From NCBI GenBank assembly GCA_030278955.1, contig JAOANR010000003.1, positions 19,057,050 to 19,121,049 on the forward strand: DNA of 64,000 nt, read 5' to 3'. The position numbers were made by a program, and so were the translations under genes. The notes below the pieces were generated by a model that saw only the letters and a list, made by a program, of their open reading frames with translations, made no database searches and had not been told where the DNA came from. Shown here piece after piece: positions 21,388 through 33,446 of this stretch. The DNA comes from Hygrophila difformis. Its lineage: Eukaryota; Streptophyta; Magnoliopsida; Lamiales; Acanthaceae. Positions within the stretch are counted from its first letter, which is position 1, and every line of letters starts with the position of its first letter.

Positions 21388-22126
21388 ATGGCTGGATTAC
21401 CTCCCAATCGTAGAACCTCTATTTTAGATATCCCTGATGAAATCTTAGGGGATATTCTGTCAAGAATGGGGCAGGAAGACATCAAAGATGTGGCAAGAGC
21501 AGCTCCTACTTGCAGAAAATTCCACAGGGCGAGTAACCTTCCTATTGTGCGGAGAAGGGCGAATGTGGTGGAGGAAATCACTGCCGAAAGAACTTATGAT
21601 CAAGAATATCGAGCCTTCCTGAGAAGATGCAGGGAAGACAACAATTTCATGCTCAACCTGGAGCCTGCATTGGAAGCCTTCCGGAACACAGGACTCATGG
21701 AAGCTGCTTTTGAAATCTTGCGGCCAGGAATAAAGGATGAACATCATCCTTCAATCTTCATCAAAGCCTTCATTCTGATGAGTTCAGAAAGCTTTGAGAG
21801 GATTGATGAAGGACTATACTTGTTGGGATCAATCTTCAAATAAGAAGAACATATTCGAAAGATGAAGGAGAAGATTAGCAAAATTTTGCCAATAGCGAGG
21901 AAGAGCCAAATCCGTTTTTAGGGCAAAAACATAGGGATTACTGTGAATACTTGGCCCCTCATGACAAGAACTTAGTCTTGCAACCTCCACATTACAATTA
22001 TGGTGCTACAAACATCAATTGTTTGTGTTGTGAGGTTACAATTTTAATCAAGGACTTGAGGTAGCCTTTAATGAGTATGTAGATGAACTAGATTCAAACT
22101 TTGAGTCTGATTTAGAATTTGATTAG
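21388..22126 (+). pseudogene. F-box gene E' in element R (broken)
   Basis: The start MAGLPPNRRTSILDIPDEILGD matches E of L and is also intronless. The frame is open through the F-box and the first helical repeats (EAAFEILRPG) to a TAA at 21841. A frameshift near 21885 follows, then the E-like C-terminus (YCEYLAPH, NIDCLCC-like codons about 22020) and a stop at 22124-22126. The gene therefore encodes at most a 151-residue truncated protein with an intact F-box. Truncated F-box proteins could in principle compete for SKP1, but nothing here shows expression. Confidence 0.8.
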
Positions 22127-22551
22127 GCTGATTGTTTTGATCTTTATGATGTCTATCTTAATGTAATCATTTCAGCCTATGATTTTGTATAAATGGAAAT
22201 TTTATGAAAATTTTAATTCTCGCGTTGTTTTTCTTGCACAAGCTGTTTTATCCATGAAATTGCCTGCACAAGTTTATTAACTCAATTTTGAGTTAATTTC
22301 AAATCCGCTGACAAGGCAAGCCTAGACTTAATCATTAAAAATTTTAAGAGAAGGATAACACTTTAGTACCCTACTCTGCAGTTTCTTTGGACTAGGCCGG
22401 CCCATTTCCATATCTCTTAACCTTCACATCTTTTCAAATCACTCTCAAATCTATCCATATCTTTTTCTCTCGAGAAGAAACCGCCATCGTCAAGTTTCCT
22501 CCATCCAAGTTTCGTAGCATTTTCACTTCCAGAAACTCAATCAAGAAGGAA

Positions 22552-23528
22552 ATGGCAGGCGATAATCTGTAAGCTTTTAAGCTTATTTTTCTTTTCTTCT
22601 TAGAGATGTTTAAGTGAAAATTCCTGCGTATTTACTGTTTGTGTGCACTGAAACGTTTGCTTCGCAACACTAGGGTTCGCATTCTGTACGTTCTGCCTGA
22701 ATACAATTAGAGTCTTAAGCCTAGATTCTTATTAATGGAACCAAATCTAATTTCTTCTTTAAAACTCGCTTAACAACATTAACATTGGAGAGCATTCTTC
22801 TGAGTTCTCTGTGCTACAACTGACTGATCTTCCACTGGACATCATTGGAGAGATTTTGTCACGAGTAGGGCAGAGTAGCTTCGAAGACTTGCTCCATTGT
22901 AAAGAAACATGTACTATATTCAGAACTGCTTCAAACTATCTTACTGTTTTTCGGAGGTTCAATGTAGAGGATCCTGTTTTTAAAAGTATCTCTAACAAGT
23001 CCTCTGGTAAGGCTGAATTCCTACATTCCTGCGGAAGGGCTAATAATCATATTCTGAATCTTCACAAAGCTATGGAATTATTCACACAAGGTGAAGAAAC
23101 CAAAGCATTCAAATTCTGGATGAGGGAATTGATGATGATGATGAGTTCTCTCAGTACATAAAAGCTATGTGTTGTTTAAGTAGAGTTTCCAAAAGGGAGA
23201 TGATAGAGGGCTCTATTTAATAAGCCCAACATTAAATAATAGGTTAACTAGTTATAATTTTAGATATAGCCTTTTGACTGTACTCTCAGAATGGGAGGAT
23301 GTGCCAAATCCTTTCCTAGGACAGAACAAGAGAGAATTATGTAATTTTGATGAACACGAATGGGAAGTCATCCATGGACCGTCATACTTCAACTATGGAG
23401 CTGATCAGATTATTTTTCTTTGTTGCGATACAACTAGGGCAGTAGCAGATTTCAGGGTAATGGGAAGAGAGGTCTTTTATAACCATAATTCTACTGGAGA
23501 TCTCCTGGATGAAGAAGGAGAAGAATGA
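22552..23528 (+). pseudogene. F-box gene C' in element R (broken)
   Basis: Exon 1 is 22552-22568 (MAGDNL begun) with the GTAAG donor preserved. The acceptor used by C in L (ACAG) reads ACAT here, so normal splicing to exon 2 is probably lost. The F-box (LTDLPLDIIGEILSRVGQSS) is recognisable from 22814. A frameshift near 23115-23135, with a GAT microsatellite at 23131-23145, and stops at 23161 and about 23218 follow. The tail is again recognisable at 23274-23528 (WEDVPNPFLGQNKRELC, IIFLCCDTTRAVADF). Confidence 0.75.
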
Positions 23529-23703
23529 TGTTTTTTATAACCTTTTTAGTATTTGATTTAAAATTTGCCACCAATCCAAGTTTCTTGTATTTTGTAAGGC
23601 AGCTTGGTATTATTAATGAAATCCAATCTTTTATCTTGTAGTTGCTGCACAAATAAATGTTTTTCTCTGAATTCTGTGTTTTCTCCCTCTTCTTTTCAAA
23701 CAG

Positions 23704-24460
23704 AAATGTCAGAATTCCTCAACTCTTGGAAACTCAGTTAATTGACTTACCTATTGAGTTGTTAGGAGACATTCTGTCAAGATTGGGAAAGGATAGCATA
23801 AGGAAACTCTTTAGAGCTTCAGAGACATCCACACAGTTCTTTGCAGCAAGCAAATCATCGCTAGTCCTTAAGAGAATTAATTTGGAAACTTGTGCTATGT
23901 GGAGAGAAAATGTTTACTCCAGTAACCAGGTTAAATTTATCAAAGAATGTTAGAATGCAGGAAACTACATGTTTAATCTTGAACCTGCAGTAGTAGCGTT
24001 TGTTGATAATCATGATGAGAAAAGAGCTTATGAACTTTTAAAGCCTGGTTTAAATGACAAACACCAACCATCTGCCTTCATAAGGTGTCTCCTACTTCTC
24101 TCTAAGCAAGATCAGAAATTTGATGAATAAGGGATTCAGCTGATCAAATCTGCAACTCAGGATACCTTTGATTTAGCTTTTCTTAAGATTAGTGTTTTCC
24201 ACTGGCTTCTTTATTGTGAAAAATTTCCAAACCCTTTCCTTGCTCAAGAGGAAAGGAGTTTTTGTAAAAACCATTCTCTTATTGAGCGTCAACTATTACC
24301 TCTGCATGAAAGGATGGAGTGCATACCTTGTGAATTATTTAACATAGTCAAGCAGTTCAGAAGAGCAACTGGTGAGAAAGTTATATTTTTGGAATGGGAA
24401 GAGCAGTGGGGCAATGAGCAGGAAGAGCAAGATGAAGATGAGTTGCTAGATTTGGAATAG
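23704..24460 (+). pseudogene. F-box gene B' in element R (two nonsense codons)
   Basis: The acceptor CAG (23701-23703) follows a pyrimidine tract, and the exon phase equals that of B. The frame is continuous from end to end but carries TAG at 23951-23953 (CAG in B) and TAA at about 24127 (GAA in B). The F-box (LIDLPIELLGDILSRLGKDS), repeat region and C-terminal ECIPCELF are recognisable, and the tail ends EELLDLE-like at 24460. Point decay without indels suggests moderate age. No first exon lies between C' and B'. Confidence 0.8.
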
Positions 24461-24621
24461 TATTACTATTAAGCAGTTCACTTTTCCTTTCACTTGTAAT
24501 CTTTTGTGTTTTCTTTCTTGAACAATGAATTCTCTTTATGTTCAAATTTGTACATTCCTTGTATTTCAATGATTTTCATTTCTTAGCTTTTAATTTTGCT
24601 ACTGTTTTTAATCCTGCTCAG

Positions 24622-25365
24622 CTTTGAAATCGGAAGTTCTTCCAAGCAACCAAGGACTTCAATAAAGAAATCTGGATCAGGGGAAACTCAGATCACAGAT
24701 CTTCCTTATGAGATTCTTGGAAACATTTTGTCGAGGCTGGCATTTGATCATCTTGAAACTGTTTTGAACTGCAAATTAATATGCAAGGAATTAGAAGAAG
24801 CCACCCACCATCCCTTAGTTTTGAAGAGAGAAAATCTTGAAGATTTTTCTATGTGGGGATGGGGAACTTTTGACCAAACAAAGATAGACTTCCTTGAAAG
24901 TTGTAGAGATGCAGGAAATTGGATGTTCCAATTGCAAGAGGCATTGCGCCTGTTCGTCCGAATTAAGAATGAACAAGCAGCATTTGAACTCTTGAAGCCT
25001 GCCATCACTGATAATCATCCACCATCCATTTACATAAAAGCACTTATGCTTTTGAGTAAGGATGAAGTTGAAGAGCAGGAGAAAGGAGTTTGGCTCTTTG
25101 CAACTCTCTGCAAGAATAGGCGAAGGCTGAAAGATATCCAGCTCCAAGTCAGAGGATGGTTATCAAATGAGGATAAATTCATTTCACTATTTCAAGGAGA
25201 ACCTAAGAAACGATTTTGCAATGATCGAATTATGTTTTCAATAATCACAAATGGCCTAGAAACCAATATGGAGTTAGTTCAGTCTATTGTATGAGGTGTC
25301 TAGTCACTGAGCATTGTAATCTGTTCACCAAATTTGGTTTAGATGGAGAAATTCCTCCCCTCTGA
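24622..25365 (+). pseudogene. F-box gene A' in element R (frameshift near the 3' end)
   Basis: The acceptor CAG (24619-24621) leads into SFEIGSSSKQPRTSIKK after joining, then the F-box TDLPYEILGNILSRLAFDH and the repeat region (LFVRIKNEQAAFELLKPAI). The open frame ends at 25294. L's copy shows that the original frame is regained by a shift near 25230, in a T-rich stretch. That second frame reads NNHKWPRNQYGV, then a CMRC motif, and stops at 25363-25365. The CxxC matches the C-terminal motif of the other family members, which supports the frameshift reading. Confidence in the F-box identity is high and in the exact end moderate. Confidence 0.75.
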
Positions 25366-25715
25366 TTAGCACCTGGGAGTTCAAGTATTAGCTGAATATT
25401 GTTAATTTCCTGATATTTGCACGAATCTGATGAATGATGTTTTGAAATGTGTTGTGTTTTGTCTATCTTTCTGTCAATATTACTTTGGCACTATTTTCTT
25501 CCTTAAAACAGATCTAATTAACATTTAAATTTTCACATTTAGATCAAATCTCTAAATGTGAGTATGGTGATATCATGCAAAAATAAGTATAGAGAAGGAA
25601 GAATTGATACTATGCTTTCTCTTAACATCTTCACATTTAGAGTAAAACTCTAAATGTGAGTATGGTGACACTAATTTAATCAGTTTATCTTATCTCTTTC
25701 TAAAGGATTCATAAG
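25366..25715 (+). repeat. Two stem-loops each followed by a copy of the polypurine-tract motif (R)
   Basis: Hairpin 1 is 25534-25560 (CACATTTAGA ... TCTAAATGTG) and hairpin 2 is 25632-25658 (CACATTTAGAGT ... ACTCTAAATGTG). Each is followed by AGTATGG and then TGA(T/C). The real 3' junction of R is AAATGTGAGGATGG then TGATGACAG (the LTR start). These are internal look-alikes of that junction, placed between the F-box cargo and the terminal ORF. X has three more. A possible splice acceptor (TTTCTAAAG) lies just before the next ORF. Confidence 0.6.
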
Positions 25716-27502
25716 ATGACTTTTGAAGAACTTCAAGCTCGAGGTATCGAATCAGACAAGAACGAACAATCATTTTTGAGGATGAAGAGAACAGCAAAGA
25801 CTGTGAAAGATATTCAGAAAGGCTGTGGATGGTTAGGAATGGAAATTTCACCTCCAGAATTTTATGTCAACCCACTGATGATTCAACATGTACCTGATAA
25901 GGAGAATGAATCATTGATGATTGATCTGGAAGAAGCGTTCTGGATTAAAACGAGTCACTTTTGGGAAGATCAATTTATTAAACTCATTAATCATAAACAT
26001 CTCTCCAATGAAATTAGACTTGAAAGACTTTCGGAAAGGGAGAAGAAGTGTATGGCTAAATGGAGTCAAGAATGTAATAAAATAATCAACCCAAAGGATC
26101 AAACAGGATTGGAGTTGGACTATTTTGACCCTCGACCATTGCCCAAATATGTGAAACGACTCACTAAATCTTGCTGTAAACTTCAAGAAATTCGGAATGC
26201 TCGAGTTTATGATGCTCAGCAGGCACTCCCTGCATACATGCCTCCAACATTCTTGAATAAGAAGGGCCCTATTGAACAAAATTTCTTGACAAATCTGGCT
26301 CTGGATAGGATTATTGATGCTCGGATTAATTTGAGACATGACCTTGAGCCTCATTTTCAGAAAGCTAAACGAGGCAAGATGGTATGGAGAGATGTTCTTA
26401 GAACCATTCAAGAAGCTAGGAATAGCTGGATCAGGCATATGAATGAGTGAGCTAAGGGAGAAAATCTGAGAAGAAGAATTCTCAGACCAGGCTTAGAAAG
26501 AAAACCTGATGAAGAGTTTCCACTAGAAGAGTTTGCTGATTTAATGCCTGAACAGCAGGCATGGGTTAAAGATGCAGAAGAGAGAGAAGCTGAGAGATCA
26601 GGGAAGAACATGAAGCAGAGATCAGATGCAAAACAGACACCACAGAACATAGTCAGGAATACATTCAGAGAGTCTGTCATAAATGAAGGACTGGAACCTA
26701 TAAAGAATTTCCGGAAGATTTCAGCCCCAGCAATAACACCAGCAGATGCAGATCTTCTCATTACAGATAGACCAAACAAGATCATGAAGAGATTACCCCC
26801 ACCTCTCCAGCAAGAAGTTCATGGACTTGTTCAGGAGAGGAAGGAAGAATTCATTGAGAAGTATATCAAATATGAAGTTACAACTATTGTAGGGGAGGGG
26901 AATGAGGAAAATGATGAACCCCATCCGATTTTGAAAGAGAGTGCTGAACATTATTATGCAAGCAGACAAAAGGAAAAGCGTGAATTCGAAGAATTTATGA
27001 AAACTCAAGAAAAGAAGGGTAAGAAGAAAATGTCTACCAGGAAGAGAAAGTCACATATTCTTAGATCAAGCTCTTCAGAAGGAGCACCTTCGACTAAGAA
27101 AAGGACTGGAAGTAAGCTGGAGAAATACAAGTCTGAGAAGACTAGCCAATTTTCAAAGAAGATGAAGAATGAAGATGAGTTAACAATCAAAGAGGTTTTG
27201 GACTTGAAAGCAGGAACTCCAGAAACAAGGAATCTGATGGATGAAAATAAAGAGTCATTACAACCATCTCAAGGAAAGAAGGAAGTTGTTACTTACAAAA
27301 GGAAAGTAAAGTTGCTTCCTAAGCAGCAGGAGACTAATCTTGAGGAATCTAAGCAGCAAGAACCTTCTTTTGAGAAGGTAGTACAATCAGAAACTGTTCC
27401 TGAGAAGGAAAAGCAACAAGAAAAAGAACCTGAAAAACCTGTTAAGAAGTTCAGAATAAAGATGATGGCTAGGAAGCCAAGGTATGTGGTACAAGACACC
27501 AG
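25716..27502 (+). pseudogene. Terminal ORF of element R, first part
   Basis: One frame from MTFEELQARGIES to the X insertion, interrupted only by TGA at 26448-26450; the frame on both sides is the same. The protein is charged and lysine-rich, with basic clusters that could be nuclear localisation signals (KKGKKKMSTRKRK about 27020, STKKRTGSK about 27090) and Glu/Gln/Pro-rich repeats near the break. I recognise no catalytic domain and see no membrane segment, so it does not look like an envelope protein. It lies where Athila elements carry an extra ORF between pol and the 3' LTR. X interrupts it after codon QDT plus two bases. Confidence 0.65.
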
Positions 27503-28131
27503 TGATAATGGCCAAAATTGACCATTATTTTCAATCTATTTCCGTGTCTAATACGGACATTTGATCGCATTCCGATCTTATTTAAATAAGAAAGCAGTTG
27601 AATTTAACAGATTTATGCAAGTTTGTATAAATAATAAGTTGGTATTGAAAAATACAAAAATATTATTATTTTTATTAAATATGTGTTAAAAAATCCAAAA
27701 ACATGATAAAAATATTAAAAATTCCATATTTGATGATTATGGTTTGGTAGTATCTGTTCGGTGGAACACAAATCCATTAAACGGAACACAAACAAAATAT
27801 CAAGTGGAGCAAATATCCTTATTTATTATTTTATATTTTGATGTATATATTTTTGATTTTTATGTTTATTTATTTCTATTTCTGTTTTCTGCTATAATTA
27901 AAATAATTGGTCCACTAATCACTTTTAATTTTAATTAATTGCAGGTGATTTGATAAATAAGTCCAAGTGATTTATTAATCCAATCCAATTTCAGTCCAGT
28001 CCAACATTTAATCTGGCCCAGTCAAAAATTAGCCCAAATTTATTCAGGCCCAATACCAATGCAAGCCCAAACACCATTCCAAACTCCACCCTAGCCCAAC
28101 CAACCCCAAGCCCAACCAACCCCAAGCCCAA

Positions 28132-28157
28132 CCCTAACCCTAACCCTAACCCTAACC
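28132..28157 (+). repeat. Short CCCTAA repeat inside X LTR
   Basis: About four tandem CCCTAA units follow a run of CCCAACC / CCCCAAG words. It is repeated at 39455-39480 in the other LTR. The usual plant telomere unit is CCCTAAA, so this is probably a local simple repeat. Confidence 0.5.
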
Positions 28158-28167
28158 ACCGCCCAGC

Positions 28168-28670
28168 TCCGATCACCTCGCCGCCGCCTCCGGCCATCCC
28201 TCCGACCACCATCTCCGCCCCCATCGCCGCCGTCTCAGATCCGAGGCAGCAGCCGCCTCACCCCCTCCAACGGAGCACCGCCCAGCTCCGATCACCTCGC
28301 CGCCGCCTCCATTTCCACCACCATCCATCTCCATTTCAACCTCAACCTCTCGCCGCCGGACAGCCCTCTTCCGCCGCCACCCACCACCGAAGCACAACCC
28401 CAGATTCAACCACCACCACCAACCATCATCTCCTCCGCCAGTCACCACCCCTTCACAACCGTCCTCTCCCTCCCACCATCCATCAACGCCCGTCATTCCT
28501 TCCACCATTTCCGACCATCCTCACCCCTCATTCCACGCCAGTCGCTGCCACCGCCCTCTCGAATCCGCCACCAACACCTCCGTTCGAGCTCCGCCGCCTC
28601 CATCCACAGTCACCATCGCCATCTCCGCTCCGTCGTCGCCTCTTCCTCTGTCCATCTCCGGCCGAGTAAA
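28168..28670 (+). other. C-rich open stretch without ATG in X LTR
   Basis: The plus strand reads as a long Pro/Ser/His-rich frame (SPPPP, THHRSTTPDSTTTT-like) ending at TAA about 28670, with no ATG. Base composition differs sharply from the AT-rich surroundings. The same stretch recurs at 39485-39992. It is probably low-complexity U3 sequence; coding use is unsupported. Confidence 0.4.
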
Positions 28671-28994
28671 ATGGGGGAAGAAAAAAATAGAAGAAGAAGA
28701 GAAATTGGAACAAGAAAACTGGAAAACGAAAATGGAGTGAAGAAATTGGAAACAGAAATGAAAGAGAGAATGGAATGAACGAAAGAAAAAGGGAGAGGAA
28801 AGAGGAAGAAGAAATATGTCGAGAAAAATAAACCCAGCAAAGAAATTAATGGAGGAAAGAGAACAAAGAAAACTAATGGAGAAAGAAAAAGAAAAAGAAA
28901 GAGAGAGGAAAGAGAAAGGAATAAAAGAGAGAGATAAATTTTATCCTGGGGACCCCGGTCGCTAAACAAATCCGGGTCGAGATGCCATGTATAG

Positions 28995-31675
28995 TGTAAC
29001 ACCCCGGTTTTTGGTCACCCAGGTCGGGATGTCACCGCCGCACCTCCCTAGCAAGACACGGTTTCTCCGAGCTTGCTAAAGAGATGCAAGGCTATGGTTT
29101 TTCAGAATTTAAAACATTTAAACAGCCCATTTATACAATTTAAAAATAGTACATCAAAGTTGCAGCGGAAAAATAATATTTACATATATGTATCGCAGCG
29201 GAATTTAAATATAGGGCCAACATGGCCTACTCACGGGTTAGACAGGCCCGTTCATGCAAGATCTAGTCTAATACAAAAATTCAAATATAATATATCATCC
29301 CAAGCTTCCCGTGTATGCATATGACGATGCATAATTCTCAACTCTGGAAGAAAAAGAAATAAAAATGGTTTGGTCAGCACTACGTGCTGAGTAAGTTAAC
29401 ACAAACATGATTAAGGGGTTTCAAAGCCATTATTTAAATTTAAAGGAAACATGTGCATAGTGTAATTTGTTCTACAACATGATAAAATAATCGCAAGACA
29501 TAATTTAAAGGCATAATTTAAATAAGGAAAATGCTCAAGTATTTCAGGATTTCACTCTTCCTCTTTTATTCGATATAATCTAGTATAATTTATTCTTGGG
29601 GAATCGAACCCGCAAGAAAACAGACAATCGCCCTTGGGGAATCGAACCCGCAAGAACTCACATACATCCTAGGGAATCGAACCCGTAGGAATCAACACAT
29701 ATTCTGGGGAATCGAACCCGCAGAAAGACACACCCTGGGGAATCGAACCCGCAAGGTTTGACACGGACATCCTGGGGAATCGAACCCGCAGGAGAACATA
29801 CAATCGCCCTTGGGGAATCGAACCTGCAAGAACTCAAACACACCCTGGGGGTCGAACCCGCAAGGTTTGACACAGACATCCTGGGGAATCGAACCCGCAA
29901 GGACACAGACGCCTTGGGGAATCGAACCCGTAAGGTTTGAACAAGTTTCGTAAATTTCACAAGTTTCGCAAATATAAGTTTATAAAACGCTGTTTACTAC
30001 AAATTTAGTGAAAAATCAGTTTTAATTCCAAAATTTCTGAAAATTGACCAGTGACTCGAAAACGTCGAGATGAACAACTTTCGTGTTTTAACTTTTTCGA
30101 TCCGAGATACCGAAATAGGTCAACAACGTCAATTTCCGTCAGATTAAAAATCTGTCCGCGTTTTCACACAACAGTTTAAAAGTTTCGAGATCCACCATGG
30201 CAAATGAACTCCAAATTTGATGAAAATTTACAGGGACCTTCCTAAGACAATTATCTACAACTTTCATGTTCGGCTAAAGATCTAATTCGGCCTAGAACCA
30301 TAGTCAAAAACGTGCTCAAGATCATACCTAAGTTCTGTCCAGTTTTCAAGATCCGATTGTAAACCAGTTCGGTTTGGGGTGGATTTCATACATCAAATCA
30401 TCACGAAAAATTCTGAAATTTTACGGAGGTATTCATAACGTATAGATCTACAACTCTTATGTTCAACGCCAAGCCTAGATCGGTCTAGATCTAAGGTAGA
30501 AATCACCAACAAGTTCGAATAAAGAATCTATCATCGTTTCAAGATCTAAATCTAAAGCAGGCTCGTTTACGATCGTTTTCGGATATCGAAACACGATGAA
30601 AAATCATGAAATTTTTACCAGAGCTAGATCAGTGTCTTAGAAATGTTTTTCGTGTTTTAAGTTTTCTCGTTTGAACGTTTTAAGGGGTCCGAATAAATTC
30701 AATAAAAGCGCTGCGCCGGTGTAGACAGATTTTAGGTAGGGTTCCATTAGATCTATATGTTCGAATCTTTTAACAACCCAAAACCAAAGTAAGCGTTAAC
30801 TTACAGATCTATGGATGTCTCGGCTCGATGATTCGGAGGCGTGGCTTCCACGTTCTTCGTTCTCTCTCCGAGATCCTTCGTTTTTCCTCAACGCGTCCGG
30901 ATCGGGGTTTAGAATAGAAAAGAGGTTTAATTAGGATTCGTTTTCGAATCACAAATGGTAAGGAAGGGATCAGATCTTACCACGATGACGGGAGTCCTTG
31001 GATTTTCGTCCAACCCAGTCCCCTCTCTTGCCTTCGTGCCTCCGACGACTCCGGGATTAGGGTTTCAACGTGTAGAGAGATTTCGTAGGGTTTTCAAACG
31101 TATTCGGAGCTTTTCGGAGGTCTTATTTATAGATAACTAAGGCCTAGGGCGTCCAAGATCTGACTCTAAGAGTCTAGAGTCGAAAGATGTTCAACCGAAA
31201 GCCAAAAAATCCGCATTCGGGCGAGAAAATCTCGCTTGGTTTGTTGCTGCCAGTGTGGCGCGGTCGTGGCGCGGTCTAAGGCCAACAACCGCGCAGGCCA
31301 GCGCGCCACTCACGCCTGGACTCCGGTCCGGGCGGGTCGTGCGGTCCGTCGAGCTTTTCCTCCTCTCTTTCGGACTTCTATCCCTCTATGTTCCCCGATT
31401 CCGATTTCCGGGGTATCTTCGGGCTCCGATTTCCTATCCTAATTTTATTCGGATCTAAATTTACATTTGGACTCGGGTTATTGAGTCCATCGGTGTTGGG
31501 TTTCCGTGTAACCATTTATTCGATTAAATTGTCTTCGGATTCCCGGGTTTTCGGAACTTTGATTCCTTTTTAATTTAAATTCCATTTCTCATTTCCTCTA
31601 CATTTATTTCCTTATTTATTATATTTATTTTATTTATTGTATTTATTTTATGTTGGAAAATTTCCGGGTATTACA
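28995..31675 (-). repeat. Solo LTR of a TGTAACACCCC family
   Basis: Plus-strand ends are TGTAACACCCCGG and GGGTATTACA. It is flanked by TATAG (28990-28994) and TTTAG (31676-31680), a 5-bp target duplication with one mismatch. The empty site is seen in X's other LTR at about 47383-47397. There is no interior, so it arose by recombination between two LTRs. Orientation is minus by comparison with element T; a minus TATAAATAAG sits at 31131-31122. It is related to T's LTRs in its ends and in segments but is a different, divergent family member. Confidence 0.8.
29595..29940. repeat. Tandem repeat of about 35 bp in solo LTR
   Basis: About ten copies of a core CTTGGGGAATCGAACCCGCA separated by 12-20 variable bases. 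T's LTRs hold three or four similar cores (GGGGAATCTAACCCGCAAG at 40995-41130 and 44994-45130). Copy number and linkers vary freely. Confidence 0.75.
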
Positions 31676-32254
31676 TTTAGCGACACGGAGTATAGGGACA
31701 GGAAAAATTGCTTAAGGACTGGGGATGTTAGAGACAAAAAAATCCGTGTCGCTAAACAAACCTCGGGTCGCGATACCATGTTTAGCGACCGGGTGTTTAG
31801 GAACAGAAAAAAATGTTTAGGGACTGTGAGAGAGGCACCCCAGTCGCTAACCAATGGACCGCGACTGGGGCACACTCCGCGACACAGAGAGTTCCGCGAC
31901 AGAGAAAGAATTAAAGAAGCTAACCAATGGACCGCGACTGGGGCACACTCCGCGACACGGAGAGTTCTGCGACAGAGAAAGAATTAAAGAAGCTGCACGA
32001 GCTAAGTCACGTGACACCTCCAAAAATAAATTCCCACATGTCGAATCAATCGCAAGGTCCTGGACTGGAGGTCCCATTGGAACAAGAATTTTGTCTTTTT
32101 CTCCTTGGACTCCAGCTCCTGTCCCCCTGTGCACGCAAGTCCTGAAGTTAAAAGCAATTTTATGTGTTGTGTCCCTAGCCAACCTGTTTCGCGACACAAC
32201 ATTTTGCTTAGCGACACGGGCCTTGAATGGGCCTAGGGCTTAATTCTTTTTCTC

Positions 32255-32262
32255 TATAAATA
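32255..32262 (+). promoter_or_regulatory. LTR promoter TATA box, X 5' LTR
   Basis: TCTATAAATAGATCC is a strong plant TATA context, about 2.07 kb into the LTR once the solo LTR is removed. The partner in the other LTR is 47894-47901. Confidence 0.65.
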
Positions 32263-33005
32263 GATCCTCTCACCCCCTTGAACAGTAACCTAGCTACACT
32301 CTAGTTTTTCTTATTCTTGGAGGCACCACTGTGCTGTCCAAGAATTTATTAGAATAGGTAGTTTAGTTTATTTTAATTTTATGCAATGTAGAAGTAGATC
32401 CTAGCTTAGTTTTAATTTTTGCTTTGTAATAAATTAGTGTAGCTAGTGTTCACTTTTTATTTCCCAGTTTATCTTCTTTTTGTATTTTGGGTTGAAAACA
32501 TTCAATTAATGGATGTAGTTAAACCATATTTTAGTTTGATGAATGATCAAGAAAATTTTGTCCAACAAAAATATGTCATGGACTCTCTTCCATTTTGTTT
32601 ACTGCTTTGTTTTTATTTTTGGGTCACTTGACCATTATTTGTTGTTTTTGTTTTAGTTAGATTTAATGCTTTCTTAGTTTTAATAAATGCATAAACACTT
32701 GATCATTATCCCTTGTTAGATTTAGTGTAGTTTTTATATTTATTTATTTGTTAGCATAGTCAGTACTTAATTTTGCTACTAGTAAGCTTTGTTTTTTTTA
32801 TTCTGTTCTTTTTTTTTTACCTTTAGTTGTAGGTTAGGCTTTTGTTTTCTTTTATCCTGTTCTTGTTCTTTTTAGTTTTTAGGTAGTACTTTTATTTATT
32901 TTATTTTATTTTTACTTCTAGTGCATTAGATCTAACTAGGGATGATATTAAAAGTGTTTGTGCATATTTATTTAAAAATTGCATCTCCTATATTGTATTG
33001 CATCA

Positions 33006-33446
33006 CGTTGTAACCGCACGGGTTGCAACGTAATTTTCCCGTTGTGATCCCACGGATCACAACGCACTTCCATGCAATGCTATTTAAGGCGTTATACTGC
33101 CAAAATTTTATAAAATTTTTAAAATCCCTCTGTCGCTTAACCCCTGTCGCGGACCCACGGTCCGCGACACACTCCTTGATTAGCGAAAGAGGACCCAAAT
33201 ACTTGTAATTTTATTCTGGAAGGGCTCTGTCGCGAAACCCCTGTCGCGGCTTCTTATTCCGAGACAGGAATTATGCCCTTGTTGAATTTTCAAACCTTGT
33301 GTCGCTATCCCCCTGTCGCGGACCCACGGTCCGCGACACAAATTTTGTTTAGCGACACAACAACCCTAATTTTCAAAATATTTAATTTCTCTTATTTCCC
33401 ACCTCTCTGTCGTGATCCCCCTGTCGCGGACCCACGGTCCGCGACA
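33006..33446. repeat. Palindrome series with constant centre in X 5' LTR
   Basis: Stem-loops at 33006-33030, 33040-33064, 33145-33169, 33314-33338 and 33422-33446. Centres read CCGCACGG, CCCACGG, CCCACGG, CCCACGG and CCCACGG. The arms differ between types (GTTGTAACC, GTTGTGATCC, TGTCGCGGACC) but each is matched by its own complement. The set in the 3' LTR (48642-49101) has one more copy. Confidence 0.75.

Noticed and set aside
1..25365. A simple inverted segmental duplication of a host F-box locus next to a retrotransposon
   Set aside because: The arms differ too much (D present or absent, R heavily mutated, R lacking its gag start). L's LTR has proper ends exactly at the junction, and R runs on into a polypurine tract and matching LTR. 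Nested insertion explains more, although only left-flank sequence can settle it.
28132..28157. Interstitial telomere repeat
   Set aside because: Only about four CCCTAA units (not CCCTAAA), growing out of neighbouring CCCAACC words, and present at the same place in both X LTRs.
27991..29002. Gly/Arg-rich and Phe/Leu-rich minus-strand ORFs in X LTRs
   Set aside because: Reverse reading of the C-rich and A/G-rich low-complexity stretches; frames differ between the two LTRs.
29595..29940. CRISPR-like array
   Set aside because: A plant LTR tandem repeat with imperfect cores and short unequal linkers, and no cas genes.
30955..32243. Small ORFs in the solo LTR and X LTR
   Set aside because: Short, overlapping on both strands, interrupted in the sister LTR, no recognisable motif.
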